Shown here: piece by piece, positions 1 to 8,201 of the stretch
How positions within the stretch are numbered: the stretch's first letter is position 1
Layout of the letters: each line of letters starts with the position of its first letter
From: Thiocapsa rosea
GTDB taxonomy: Bacteria > Pseudomonadota > Gammaproteobacteria > Chromatiales > Chromatiaceae
Length of the DNA stretch: 64,000 nt
Reading direction: 5' to 3'
NCBI RefSeq assembly: GCF_003634315.1
Contig: NZ_RBXL01000001.1
Span: forward strand, 5,126,501 to 5,190,500
Notes under the pieces: model-generated
Databases searched by the model: none
What the model saw: the letters and a program-made list of their open reading frames with translations, nothing else
What the model was told of the DNA's origin: nothing
Translations under genes and position numbers: made by a program

Positions 1-634
1 TCTCCCTGAGGATCTGCGGGTCGATGCTGCCGAGACCCGGCGCGTAGAAGAGTCTCCCGCCGGTTGCCGAGTCGCGGATCCGCACCCCGATGTTGTCGCC
101 AGGGACGGTGTTGTGGCGATGCGGCGAGAAGGGCGGTGCCTCGCTCTTCAGGGGCACTGCACCGAAAACAAGCCCCTCGGACCCGGGGATGACGAAATCC
201 CCTCCATGCGGAACGATCTCATGCCAAATGACCCCGCGGAAATGCGACAGGACGGTGAAGACCGGGAAGCCCGTCGTCAGGTCCTCATAAACCGCCTCGG
301 TGCAGTAGACATCCCAGGGCGCGGTGTGCTCGCGGAGCATCAGGAGGCCCGTGGTGTGATCGATTTGGGCGTCGACCAGTAGGATGGCACGGATGGCCGT
401 GTCCCGGACCCGGCGCGCAGGCTGCAGGGCCGGAAATGACTCGAGCTGGGATCGGATATCGGGGGAGGCATTGAGGAGGATCCAGTCGTGCCCGTTCGCA
501 CTGACGGCGATGGACGACTGGGTCCGGGCGTGTGCCGCGATCCGGCCGCTGCGCACCCCGGCACAGTTGCGACAGTTGCAGTTCCACTGCGGGAAACCGC
601 CCCCCGCCCCGGAACCCAAGACGCGAATTTTCAT
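1..634 (-). CDS. pqqB: PqqB, PQQ biosynthesis metallo-hydrolase-fold protein (3' end outside window)
   Basis: I translated this directly from the minus strand: the ATG at 634 opens a frame that stays open to the window edge, about 211 codons of a protein usually near 300. It begins [20 protein letters not shown] followed by [10 protein letters not shown], the hallmark N-terminus of PqqB, and later has the [10 protein letters not shown] and [15 protein letters not shown] segments typical of the family. PqqB has a metallo-beta-lactamase-like fold and is needed for PQQ formation, reported as a hydroxylase acting on the tyrosine moiety of the PqqA-derived intermediate. It follows pqqA on the same strand, about 95 bases downstream, with a strong hairpin between them. 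Whether pqqCDE follow cannot be seen. Identification is secure; only the C-terminus is unseen. Confidence 0.95.
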   Translation of the reverse strand, partial: MKIRVLGSGAGGGFPQWNCNCRNCAGVRSGRIAAHARTQSSIAVSANGHDWILLNASPDIRSQLESFPALQPARRVRDTAIRAILLVDAQIDHTTGLLMLREHTAPWDVYCTEAVYEDLTTGFPVFTVLSHFRGVIWHEIVPHGGDFVIPGSEGLVFGAVPLKSEAPPFSPHRHNTVPGDNIGVRIRDSATGGRLFYAPGLGSIDPQILRE

Positions 635-686
635 TTAGCGTAGTCGACTCAAGGGGCAGCGGATCCGTGGCGATTGAAGATCCGCC

Positions 687-712
687 CCCTCGGCGGCAAC
701 CGCTGCCGAGGG
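687..712 (-). promoter_or_regulatory. Hairpin between pqqA and pqqB, likely attenuator or mRNA-stability stem
   Basis: An 8-bp perfect stem (687-694 paired with 705-712, CCCTCGGC/GCCGAGGG) with a 10-base loop lies 17 bases after the pqqA stop. No U-run follows it, so it is not a classical terminator. In pqq operons the short pqqA message is usually far more abundant than pqqB-E, and a stem here could give that by partial termination or 3' protection. The role is inferred from position. Confidence 0.55.
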
Positions 713-729
713 CGATCCGACCCGAGGGC

Positions 730-804
730 CTACCGATTGTTGATGTAGAGGTTGATTTCGAAGCCCAGACGTAAGTCTTCGTAAGCAGGGGTTGTCCAGA
801 TCAT
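730..804 (-). CDS. pqqA: PqqA, PQQ precursor peptide (24 aa)
   Basis: A 24-codon gene encoding MIWTTPAYEDLRLGFEINLY followed by INNR. PqqA peptides have W near the N-terminus and a Glu-x3-Tyr pair whose side chains become the PQQ backbone; here they are in GFEINLY. A clear Shine-Dalgarno GAGGAG (814-819) sits 9 bases before the ATG, which fixes the start; a longer in-frame extension upstream is not needed. The peptide is cross-linked by the radical SAM enzyme PqqE with PqqD, then processed by a protease and by PqqB and PqqC. It is the first gene of a pqq operon whose remainder runs off the left edge. The preceding 400 bases hold a sigma54-type promoter and an upstream inverted repeat. Confidence 0.95.
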   Translation of the reverse strand: MIWTTPAYEDLRLGFEINLYINNR

Positions 805-919
805 CGCGAATTGCTCCTCGTCGCTGTTGGGTCGGGTGAATGTCGGTTCGACTGGCCTCGACCTCGTCGGTCTGCCGGTCACGCGCGCCTCAGGCGTCGG
901 AGGTCGCGACAAGGAACTA

Positions 920-935
920 CGCAAAAAACGAGCCA
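920..935 (-). promoter_or_regulatory. Sigma54 -24/-12 promoter for pqqA
   Basis: Read on the minus strand the sequence is TGGCTCG-TTTT-TTGCG, against the consensus TGGCACG-N4-TTGCW. The invariant GG (933-934) and GC (921-922) are exactly 10 bases apart. It predicts a start near 909, leaving about 105 bases before the pqqA ATG. Bases 805-1208 hold no gene that I can support. Confidence 0.7.
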
Positions 936-1029
936 GTCTTGGCGAACTCATCGCACGGACCGCTCTCCGTACAGCTCCGCGCGACCCCGCCCGCACAAGC
1001 TCGGGCACCGCCTCGCCGACAGGTCGCTC

Positions 1030-1047
1030 TGTGTCATCGTTGAAACA
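1030..1047 (-). promoter_or_regulatory. 18-bp inverted repeat, putative activator site upstream of pqqA
   Basis: TGTGTC-ATCGTT-GAAACA, with half-sites matching at five of six positions. It is centred about 104 bp upstream of the -24 element, the usual place for an enhancer-binding-protein site. The same pattern recurs near 2345, 29790, 38739 and 48402. Confidence 0.5.
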
Positions 1048-1208
1048 GTCTGCTCAATGTCTGCGCCATCGGGAGAAGCCGACTTGATTGACCCGGGCAC
1101 CCCGGAGGGAAACAGTCTTCGCGAAGCCAACTTTAGGCCGCAGGCCTCCCATGTTTCGTTCGTCCGCAGGGGCGTTTGACTCGAGCGGCCCGACCCGGCA
1201 TTGGGAGG

Positions 1209-1574
1209 CTAGTCGTATTTCAGATACTTGAAGCGAGGATCGTCCGGTGTGCCCTCCAACGCACTGCCGGCCTCCGGCCGCCAAGTGATTATTTCCTCGA
1301 TCTTACGGGCCAGCTCGAAGTCTTTGTCGGTCACGCCCTTCGCCGAGTGGGTGACCAGTTTGACGATGACGAAGGCATAGGACACGGTCAGGTCCGGGTG
1401 GTGCCAAGCCGCCTCCGCCAAGTGGCCGACGGCATTAACGACCATCAGCGTGCTTTTCCACCCGGCGGTACGGTATTTGCGCCGCAGCCAGCCGTCCTCC
1501 AAATACCAGTGGGGGAGCTCGGTCGCGATGCGCTCGCGAATCTCTTCCTCGCGATAAGTCTTCTCGTCGGACAT
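1209..1574 (-). CDS. 4a-hydroxytetrahydrobiopterin (pterin-4a-carbinolamine) dehydratase family protein
   Basis: A 121-residue protein of the PCD/DCoH family. The diagnostic motif is AWHHPDLTV, where the His pair is catalytic in the family, followed by VKLVTHSAKGVTDKDFELA. The start is the ATG at 1574 (MSDEKTY), because GGAGG lies 8 bases upstream; the ATG seven codons earlier would place that Shine-Dalgarno inside the gene. PCD normally recycles the pterin-4a-carbinolamine made by aromatic amino acid hydroxylases, but homologues are often found beside molybdopterin or pterin-cofactor genes with no hydroxylase. Here the neighbours are pqqA and the SCO gene on the same strand, and H4MPT genes are 6 kb away, so a role in pterin metabolism of the C1 pathway is possible but not shown. 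Confidence 0.85.
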   Translation of the reverse strand: MSDEKTYREEEIRERIATELPHWYLEDGWLRRKYRTAGWKSTLMVVNAVGHLAEAAWHHPDLTVSYAFVIVKLVTHSAKGVTDKDFELARKIEEIITWRPEAGSALEGTPDDPRFKYLKYD

Positions 1575-1612
1575 GAATGATGCCTCCGTTGACATCGGGC
1601 GAAGCCTCGGCC

Positions 1613-2182
1613 TCAGTCCGCGGGCTCTGCGGACACCAGCAGATCCCGCACCGCTCTGACGATCTCCTCGACCGGCAGACCGTAGGGGAGGATGCGAGCG
1701 AGACGGCCCTCGGGATTCAAAACATAGATAGAAGCGGAATGATCCAGCGTGTAATGCCCCCCCGCCCCCTCGTCCACGAAGGCGTAGCGCACACCGAAAA
1801 GCTCGGCGACCTCTCGGAGTCGCTCGGCAGATCCGGTGAGGGCGATCAATCGTGGGTGGAAGAAGCCCGCGTAATCGCGCAGCCGCGACGAGGTGTCGCG
1901 CCCCGGATCGAGCGAGACGAAAAGTGGCTGCACACGCTCGGACTGGTCGCCGAGTCGACGCAGCGCCTCTGCGATCATGGCCAGTGTCGTAGGACAGATA
2001 TCCGGGCAGAAGGCGTAGCCGAAAGTCAAGATCACGACCCTGCCGCGCGCGTCGGCCAAAGCGAAAGGCGCCTCATGCTGATCGATCAAGGTAAAGTCCC
2101 CGCCCAGAGGTCCCGCCGATACATCCTCTGCGTCGATCATGAGCAGGACGACCAAGGCCGCAAGCGTTCGTGATAGGGACAT
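1613..2182 (-). CDS. SCO1/SenC-family copper chaperone / thiol-disulfide protein
   Basis: A 189-residue exported protein. Residues 1-23 form a signal peptide ending DVSA. The thioredoxin-like SCO domain carries the copper-binding/redox CPDIC (CxxxC) motif after LTFGYAFC, and the third ligand His in YTLDHSA. The start at 2182 is fixed by a GGAGGA 10 bases upstream; open sequence further upstream is ignored. SCO proteins deliver copper to cytochrome oxidase CuA and to other periplasmic copper enzymes. The gene is divergent from mtoX, and methanethiol oxidase clusters described in other bacteria contain a SCO1/SenC gene, so copper delivery to MtoX is the natural proposal. A second SCO domain is fused to MauG two genes away. 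Confidence 0.9.
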   Translation of the reverse strand: MSLSRTLAALVVLLMIDAEDVSAGPLGGDFTLIDQHEAPFALADARGRVVILTFGYAFCPDICPTTLAMIAEALRRLGDQSERVQPLFVSLDPGRDTSSRLRDYAGFFHPRLIALTGSAERLREVAELFGVRYAFVDEGAGGHYTLDHSASIYVLNPEGRLARILPYGLPVEEIVRAVRDLLVSAEPAD

Positions 2183-2335
2183 CGTTGGTTCCTCCAGCCA
2201 ATGGATCGAGGCAAACCTCGTGCCGGCAGGCATGACGCCTCCATACCGATTGCAGCATACAGTCGCCGATGCGCGCCTCCGGGCGCCTTGAGATCGACGG
2301 GGTAGCACGTCCGGCGCGCGACTGCCGGACACCGG

Positions 2336-2353
2336 TGTCTCGGAAACGGAACA
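2336..2353 (+). promoter_or_regulatory. 18-bp inverted repeat, putative activator site upstream of mtoX
   Basis: TGTCTC-GGAAAC-GGAACA fits the pattern yGTnnC-N6-GnnACr. It overlaps a second short palindrome, GACACCGGTGTC (2328-2339), and is centred about 94 bp upstream of the -24 element of mtoX. A role for the AcoR-like regulator is inferred. Confidence 0.45.
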
Positions 2354-2436
2354 GGCTACGGACCCAACGCATTCAATTGAACCGACGGATCACGAATTCG
2401 CGCGAGCAGAGTTCGGGCCGCTTCGGCACTCAGGCA

Positions 2437-2452
2437 TGGCGCGATAGTTGCG
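2437..2452 (+). promoter_or_regulatory. Sigma54 -24/-12 promoter for mtoX
   Basis: TGGCGCG-ATAG-TTGCG differs from TGGCACG-N4-TTGCW at one -24 position and the last base. GG (2438-2439) and GC (2450-2451) have the required 10-base spacing. The predicted start near 2463 gives a leader of about 100 bases before the mtoX ATG. The rest of 2183-2563 holds no gene that I can support. Confidence 0.75.
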
Positions 2453-2563
2453 CGGCGGTTCTTTATAACGGGATCGTCCAGCGCCGAATGGCGATCGATC
2501 GGATCGCGGCCTCGCGAAACGACCCCGACAAAGAACTAGAAGAAACGTCTGGAGGTAAGAACG

Positions 2564-3940
2564 ATGTCGTACACCACTCTCCGATACCGCGGCACGAGCA
2601 CCCTGATTATCCTCGGCATCTTAAGCGCAGGACTCGTCGGCCTGGCTCAGGCCGACGAGACGTGTGTCTCGCCCTACTCGCCGAAGATCCTCGGCCAGGA
2701 AGACGTCGCCTATGTCTGGACCCTCGGGGTCGAAGGAATCGGCGATGAGCAGGACAAGCTGGTCACGGTCGATACCAACCCCGATTCCACGAACTTCGGT
2801 CAGGTCATCCATACGGTGTCGGTGGGCGGGCGCAACGAGGCGCACCACTCCGGCTACACGGATGATCGACGCCACCTCTGGGCCGGCGGGCTCGACACCA
2901 GCAAGATCTTCATCTTCGACGTCCACTCCGATCCGGCAGCCCCGAAGCTCGAAAAGGTTGTCGAGGATTTCGTGAAGGCCAGCGGCGGTGTCGTGGGTCC
3001 GCACAGCTTCTTCGCCTTGCCCGGACGCATGATGATCTCCGGCCTCTCCAACAACGCCGACCATGGCGGACGCACCGCACTGGTGGAGTACACCAACGAT
3101 GGAGAGTACGTGGAGACCTATTGGCTGCCGACCGACGACAATCTGCAAGGCGCCGAGAAGACCGGCAACTATGCCGACGGCTACGGCTACGACGTGCGCT
3201 TCCTACCGGCCAAGAACATCATGGTGACGACCTCCTTCACGGGGTGGTCGAACTACATGATGGATTTCGGCAAGATGCTGACCGACGAGGAGGCGATGAA
3301 ACGCTTCGGCAACACGGCCGTGGTGTGGGACCTGCACAAGCGCCAGCCCCTCAAGGTCTTCGATGTCCCGGGGGCGCCGTTGGAGATTCGTTGTGCCTGG
3401 GGCAACAACTACTGCTTCACGACCACTGCCTTGACCTCCAAGATCTGGCTGATTTACGAGCATCGAGAGCAGGGCTGGACCGCCAAGGAGGTCGGCACCA
3501 TCGGGGACCCCTCGCAGATACCCTTGCCTGTGGCCTTCTCCATCAGCTCCGATGACCGTTTCCTCTGGGTCAATACGTTCATGGATGGCTCGACTCGCCT
3601 GTTCGACGTGTCCAATCCCTTCGAGGCCAAGCTCGTCGAGACCTTCAAGATCGGCTCTCAGGTCAACATGGTCTCGCAGAGTTGGGACGGCACGCGGCTG
3701 TACTTCAGCTCCTCGCTGCTGGGCAACTGGGACAAGAAGGACGACCAAGACGAGCAGTTCCTGAAGATGTACCGATGGGACGGCGAGAAGCTGAGCAAGG
3801 GCTTCGAGATCGATTTCTACGAGCAGAAACTCGGCCGCGCACACCTGATCACCTTGAATGCACGCGCGCTGTTCGACGGCAATATGGCCTCTGTCCCGGC
3901 CATGACCGGCGCCCTCGCGGCGACAAGGTCCGACGATTGA
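2564..3940 (+). CDS. mtoX: MtoX, periplasmic copper-dependent methanethiol oxidase (SBP56 family)
   Basis: A 458-residue protein of the selenium-binding protein 56 family. It has an export signal (residues 1-30, ending GLAQA) followed by the SBP56 seven-bladed body with family segments such as CVSPYSPKI near the mature N-terminus, GGRNEAHHSGY, GGVVGPHSFFALPG and RCAWGNNYCFTT. The bacterial members with a signal peptide are methanethiol oxidases that convert CH3SH with O2 to formaldehyde, H2S and H2O2 and need copper. GGAGG lies 8 bases before the ATG. It is preceded by a sigma54 promoter and followed immediately by a SCO1-MauG fusion and a MauG-like gene, matching the mtoX-SCO1/SenC-MauG context known from Hyphomicrobium. 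The formaldehyde product explains the H4MPT genes next door. Confidence 0.93.
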   Translation: MSYTTLRYRGTSTLIILGILSAGLVGLAQADETCVSPYSPKILGQEDVAYVWTLGVEGIGDEQDKLVTVDTNPDSTNFGQVIHTVSVGGRNEAHHSGYTDDRRHLWAGGLDTSKIFIFDVHSDPAAPKLEKVVEDFVKASGGVVGPHSFFALPGRMMISGLSNNADHGGRTALVEYTNDGEYVETYWLPTDDNLQGAEKTGNYADGYGYDVRFLPAKNIMVTTSFTGWSNYMMDFGKMLTDEEAMKRFGNTAVVWDLHKRQPLKVFDVPGAPLEIRCAWGNNYCFTTTALTSKIWLIYEHREQGWTAKEVGTIGDPSQIPLPVAFSISSDDRFLWVNTFMDGSTRLFDVSNPFEAKLVETFKIGSQVNMVSQSWDGTRLYFSSSLLGNWDKKDDQDEQFLKMYRWDGEKLSKGFEIDFYEQKLGRAHLITLNARALFDGNMASVPAMTGALAATRSDD

Positions 3941-4013
3941 GTCGAGCGTGCCGGGCCGGGCATCGCGTCGGCGCCCGCCGAGCGGGCGCCGTCGACCGGG
4001 GCCGGGCAACTCC

Positions 4014-5897
4014 ATGAGCTCGCGATGCCTCCGCGCCCTGACCTTGGCGGTGCTGTCGGGCCTCGTCTGCCTCGATGGCTCCGCCGGGTCTCCGGCGACC
4101 CTCGACACCGAGAGGGTGCCGAGTGCACCGCCCAGGCCCCAGGTCTTGGCGCCGGGCTACGCCAACCTGCGATTCGCACCACCGGAGCCGGGCGCCTATC
4201 GGCTGCCCGTGATCAGCCGAGCGGCGGACGGCGGCCTGCTCGACACCGAAGGCGAGCCGGTTCGTCTACACGACATCTACGACGGCCGTTACGTCATCCT
4301 GAGCTTCATCTACAGCTCCTGCAGCGATGTCAACGGCTGCCCCTTGGCGACTTACGTCCTCTATCGGCTGTTCCAGAGGATCGCGCGGGATCCCGCGCTG
4401 GCCGAGCAGGTGCGACTGCTGACCTTGAGCTTCGACCCCGTGCACGACACCCCCGAGGTGATGCGGCTCTACGGCGCGGGCTTCATCGGACAGGGCGCGG
4501 AGTGGGTCTTCCTCACGGCCGAATCCGAGGCCGCGCTCGACCCGATCCTCGCGAGCTATGGGCAGTCCGTGACCCGGATGCCCGGGGGCGGATCCGGCGA
4601 GGTCATCTCGCACGTGCTGCGCGTCTTTCTGATCGATCGGGAGAAACGAGTGCGCAACATCTACAGCACATCGTTTCTGCATCCGGATCTGGTCCTGGCG
4701 GACCTGCAGACCCTCGTTCTCGAAGCCCGCGAGGGCACAGCCCCTCGACCGCAAGACCCCGCCGTCGAGTCCCCGCGGACCCGTGAGCTGCTGATGCAGA
4801 CCCGCCATCCACCCCTTGGTCTACCCCCCTTACCCGCGCCGCCGCAGACCTCCGGAAACACGGGGCTCACCGCGGCCAAGATCGATCTGGGGCGTCGTCT
4901 GTTCTTCGATCGCCGACTGTCCGCCAACGGCACACTCTCCTGTGCCATGTGTCACATCCCGACACAGGGGTACACCAACCACGCCATGTCGCGGGCCGTC
5001 GGCATCGGCGGACGCTCGCTGCGGCGCAACGCCTCGAGCCTCTACAACGTCGGTCATGTCGACCCGCTCTTCCCCGACGGTCGCGAGCGCTTCCTCGAGA
5101 GTCTGACCTGGCAGGAGCTGCTCGACCTGAACCGCATGGGGAATCGGTCCGTCGCCATGGTCTTGGACGAGATCCAATCCGCGTCGGACTATCGCGGGCT
5201 CTTCGAGGCGGCCTTCGACGGTCGGCCCGCGGGGCTCGAGACCCTCGGCGAAGCGATGGCGACCTATCTGCGCACGCTGGTCTCCGGTCAATCACCGTTC
5301 GATCGTTGGTACTACGGCGGGGAGCTCGGCGCCCTGGATGCGTCGGCCGAGCGCGGCTTCGAACTCTTCACGGGCCGGGCCGGATGTGCCGACTGCCATC
5401 GGCTCGGCGATGACCATGCGCTCTTCACGGACCAGCGTCTCCACAATACGGGGATCGGCTGGGCTCACTCGATGCAGCCGCAGCCACGCCGACGGACCCT
5501 GGAGATCGTGCCCGGCGTGCGGATCGAGGTGGACCTGCAGGCCGTCGCCGGGACCGAGGAGCGCCCTTACAACGACCTAGGACACTACGAGGTGACGCAG
5601 GACCCCGTCGATCGCTGGCGATTCCGCACCCCGAGCCTGCGCAATGTCTCGGTGACCGCCCCCTATATGCACGACGGCAGCCTGACGGACCTCGACGCGG
5701 TCGTGGCCTACTACGACCGCGGCGGCCATCCCCACCCCGAGTTGGACGAGCGGATCCGACCGCTCGGTCTCTCGGCGCAGGACCGGGCGGATCTGGTGGC
5801 CTTTCTGCATGCCCTGGAAGGCGACAATCTCGCCCTGATCGAGGCCGACGCCGCTGTCGCGCCGATCGGGATGCCCGCCGGTCGCAGAAGCGATTGA
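4014..5897 (+). CDS. SCO1/SenC domain fused to MauG-type dihaem cytochrome c peroxidase
   Basis: A 627-residue exported fusion. After a signal peptide (1-25, ending GSAG) residues about 45-240 form a SCO/thioredoxin domain with cysteines at 103 and 109 (CSDVNGC, five residues between instead of the usual three) and the ligand His at 200. Residues about 265-620 form a dihaem CcpA/MauG domain with haem motifs CAMCH (310-314) and CADCH (458-462). MauG-like proteins use high-valent haem to make protein-derived cofactors; CcpA enzymes reduce peroxide. The ATG at 4014 is chosen because the signal peptide starts there; the Shine-Dalgarno is weak. Being 73 bases after mtoX, it probably supports MtoX maturation or disposes of its peroxide product. 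Which one cannot be told from sequence. Confidence 0.9.
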   Translation: MSSRCLRALTLAVLSGLVCLDGSAGSPATLDTERVPSAPPRPQVLAPGYANLRFAPPEPGAYRLPVISRAADGGLLDTEGEPVRLHDIYDGRYVILSFIYSSCSDVNGCPLATYVLYRLFQRIARDPALAEQVRLLTLSFDPVHDTPEVMRLYGAGFIGQGAEWVFLTAESEAALDPILASYGQSVTRMPGGGSGEVISHVLRVFLIDREKRVRNIYSTSFLHPDLVLADLQTLVLEAREGTAPRPQDPAVESPRTRELLMQTRHPPLGLPPLPAPPQTSGNTGLTAAKIDLGRRLFFDRRLSANGTLSCAMCHIPTQGYTNHAMSRAVGIGGRSLRRNASSLYNVGHVDPLFPDGRERFLESLTWQELLDLNRMGNRSVAMVLDEIQSASDYRGLFEAAFDGRPAGLETLGEAMATYLRTLVSGQSPFDRWYYGGELGALDASAERGFELFTGRAGCADCHRLGDDHALFTDQRLHNTGIGWAHSMQPQPRRRTLEIVPGVRIEVDLQAVAGTEERPYNDLGHYEVTQDPVDRWRFRTPSLRNVSVTAPYMHDGSLTDLDAVVAYYDRGGHPHPELDERIRPLGLSAQDRADLVAFLHALEGDNLALIEADAAVAPIGMPAGRRSD

Positions 5898-6085
5898 GCC
5901 GGGCGCATCGGGCCATCGCAGAACGCCTTGAAAAAGCTCAAAGGCTCCACTTGAGCGCCAAGGTTCTCAAGGGTTGGAATCCGACTCACTACTTGCGGGC
6001 AGAGTGAACCAAAAAATGCCTTCGACCCGTTGTTGTTCCGTGCCCCATCGACGCCTTTTCGGATCCGGTTTCAGGGGCTAGCGTG

Positions 6086-7366
6086 ATGGGAAGGACTCGG
6101 AACCCCCGGCCATCGATCTGCCGATCAGCCGTGCTCGCGGCCGCTCTCCTCTGCGCGCCCGGGGCCATCGCAGTCGTCGATGGCCCCGGCGATGACCGGA
6201 CCGGCTACGAACGGCCCGATTACCAAACCCGCTCGCGCGCACTCGCGGCGCGGGTCGGCGTGGAGGCGGATCTCTCGGCACGGGTCCGAACCCCTCCATT
6301 GGGCCTGCCCCCCGTGCCCGAGCCGGCCGACAACCCACTCACCGCGCAGAAGATCGCATTGGGCCGCAAGCTCTTCTTCGACCGCCGGCTCTCGCTGAAC
6401 GGGACCCAATCCTGCGCCATCTGCCATATCCCGGAGCAGGGATTCACGAGCAACGAGCTGGCAACCGCGGTGGGTCTCGAGGGACGCGACGTCGGCCGCA
6501 ATACCCCCACGCTCTACAACGTCGCCTATCGGCGCGTCCTCTTCCACGACGGGCGCGAGCGCACCCTGGAGCACCAGGCCTGGCAGCCCATGATCAACCC
6601 GCTGGAGATGGCGAATCCATCGATCGGTCACGTCCTCGCGCGCCTGCGCGACCTTCCCGACTATGCAGGGCTCTTCGAGCTCGCCTTGGATGGCCGTCCG
6701 GCCACCATGGACGGTGTCGGCATGGCGCTCGCGAGTTACCAACGGACCTTGGTCTCCGCCGATTCGCCCTTCGATCGCTGGTATTTCGGCGGCGACGCGG
6801 ACGCCCTGAGCAAGAGCGCACAGCGTGGCTTCGCCCTTTTTACGGGCGACGCCGGCTGCCACGCCTGTCATATCGTCGGCGAGGATCATGCACTCTTCAC
6901 CGATGACGGTCTGCACAACACGGGGACGGGGTATGCCCGTGACATGGCGCCGACGCATGCCTCGGCGCCCCGTCCGGTGACCCTGGCCCCCGGCGTCTTC
7001 GGAACCCTGTCGCCGGCGGCCCTGGCCTCGGTGTCGCGGCCGGGCCGAAGTCACGATCTCGGGCGCTATCACATCACCGGCGATCCTGCCGACCGCTGGC
7101 GATTCCGCACACCGAGCCTACGCAATGTCACCCTCACGGCGCCCTATATGCACGACGGCTCGCTGCGCACCTTGGCCGAGGTGGTGGATTTCTATGACCG
7201 GGGCGGCGAGCCCAATCCGCTGCAGGATCCACGTCTCCGCCCCCTCGGGCTGACGCCCGAGGCACGGTCCGATCTGGTCGCCTTCCTCGAATCATTGACG
7301 GGCGAGTACCGGACCCTGGTCCTGGATGCCTTCGCGGCGCCGATCGGCGAGGCGGGGGGACGATGA
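6086..7366 (+). CDS. MauG-like dihaem cytochrome c peroxidase (paralogue of the preceding fusion)
   Basis: A 426-residue exported dihaem protein with a signal peptide (about 1-29) and haem motifs CAICH (110-114) and CHACH (258-262). It aligns closely with the C-terminal half of the upstream fusion, sharing LGLPP near the start, FFDRRLS before haem 1, and DHALFTD, WRFRTPSLRNV and PYMHDGSL further on. It therefore looks like a tandem duplicate without the SCO domain. A GTG immediately precedes the ATG; I use the ATG at 6086, which has AGGGG nearby. About 190 bases separate it from the fusion, so a separate promoter is possible. It converges with fhcC 19 bases away. The substrate is unknown; MtoX maturation or peroxide removal are the reasonable options. 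Confidence 0.88.
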   Translation: MGRTRNPRPSICRSAVLAAALLCAPGAIAVVDGPGDDRTGYERPDYQTRSRALAARVGVEADLSARVRTPPLGLPPVPEPADNPLTAQKIALGRKLFFDRRLSLNGTQSCAICHIPEQGFTSNELATAVGLEGRDVGRNTPTLYNVAYRRVLFHDGRERTLEHQAWQPMINPLEMANPSIGHVLARLRDLPDYAGLFELALDGRPATMDGVGMALASYQRTLVSADSPFDRWYFGGDADALSKSAQRGFALFTGDAGCHACHIVGEDHALFTDDGLHNTGTGYARDMAPTHASAPRPVTLAPGVFGTLSPAALASVSRPGRSHDLGRYHITGDPADRWRFRTPSLRNVTLTAPYMHDGSLRTLAEVVDFYDRGGEPNPLQDPRLRPLGLTPEARSDLVAFLESLTGEYRTLVLDAFAAPIGEAGGR

Positions 7367-7385
7367 TCCCGCATCCGCCGGATGC

Positions 7386-8201
7386 TCAAGGCGCCCACAC
7401 CAGGACTTCTCCCTGCCCGCCGTTGGCGAGGTCGCCGAGCCAGCGGTCGACAGTGATGCCGCGGGCATCCAATCGGGAGAAGGGACCGTCGCGGGTGGCC
7501 AACGCGTCGGCGAAGAGTCTCAGGAACCCGAGCGCATGGGGGCCGTTGTGGTTGAAGGTCGGCGGTAGGCGCGGCTGCGCGGTCAGGAGGATCGTGCCGC
7601 GACGCATCGCGAACCCGGTCTGTGCGCCGGTCCGACCCAGGACGAGGATGGTGCCCGCGGTCATCCGGGATGCGCAATAGTCGCCGGCATCCCCGGCGAT
7701 CAGGATCAGACCGCGCCGCTGATGGTCTCCGACGCGATCGCCGGCGTTGCCGTAAACCTCGATCCGTCCCCCGCGCAGCCCCCGACGCTCGCCGGGGATG
7801 GCGGCGCCGAGAAAGTCCCCGGCGTTCCCCCCGATGTGCAGTGTCCCGCCGGTCATCCCGGTGCCGGCGAAGATGCCGACATCTCCGCTCACCCGGATGC
7901 TCCCGCCCCGCAGATCCCGCCCCAGATAGGCCCCGGCGCGGCCCTCGACTCGAATGGTCCCTCGGGTCGATCCCGCTCCGATGCCGTCCAGGCGATCGCT
8001 GTCGGAACGGATCACGAGATCCTCGCGCGTGCCCTCGTCGACAGTAAAGAGATCACCGGTCGGGACCTGTCGATTCCCGACCCAGAGCGGCAGACGTCGG
8101 ATCGCCTCCGCGGACGACTCGGCAAGCCGACCGGGCGTGAAGGCCGACATCTCGATGCGCTGGCGCGGCGCCTCCCGCAGGGTCAGCGTCAGCGGGCTCA
8201 T
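7386..8201 (-). CDS. fhcC: FhcC, formyltransferase/hydrolase complex subunit C
   Basis: A 271-residue homologue of formylmethanofuran dehydrogenase subunit C, a right-handed beta-helix built from repeated glycine-rich turns (for example RVEGRAGAYLGRDLRGGSI, GNAGDFLGAAI, GNAGDRVGDHQRRG). In methylotrophs FhcC is a structural subunit of the Fhc complex that releases formate from formyl-H4MPT via methylofuran. It is the last gene of the fhcBADC set and overlaps fhcD by four bases (ATGA). It ends 19 bases from the convergent MauG-like gene. Confidence 0.94.
   Translation of the reverse strand: MSPLTLTLREAPRQRIEMSAFTPGRLAESSAEAIRRLPLWVGNRQVPTGDLFTVDEGTREDLVIRSDSDRLDGIGAGSTRGTIRVEGRAGAYLGRDLRGGSIRVSGDVGIFAGTGMTGGTLHIGGNAGDFLGAAIPGERRGLRGGRIEVYGNAGDRVGDHQRRGLILIAGDAGDYCASRMTAGTILVLGRTGAQTGFAMRRGTILLTAQPRLPPTFNHNGPHALGFLRLFADALATRDGPFSRLDARGITVDRWLGDLANGGQGEVLVWAP

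Noticed and set aside
7371-7385. GCATCC-GCC-GGATGC hairpin between the convergent MauG-like and fhcC genes
   Set aside because: Only 6 bp, no U-run on either strand; not enough to call a terminator.
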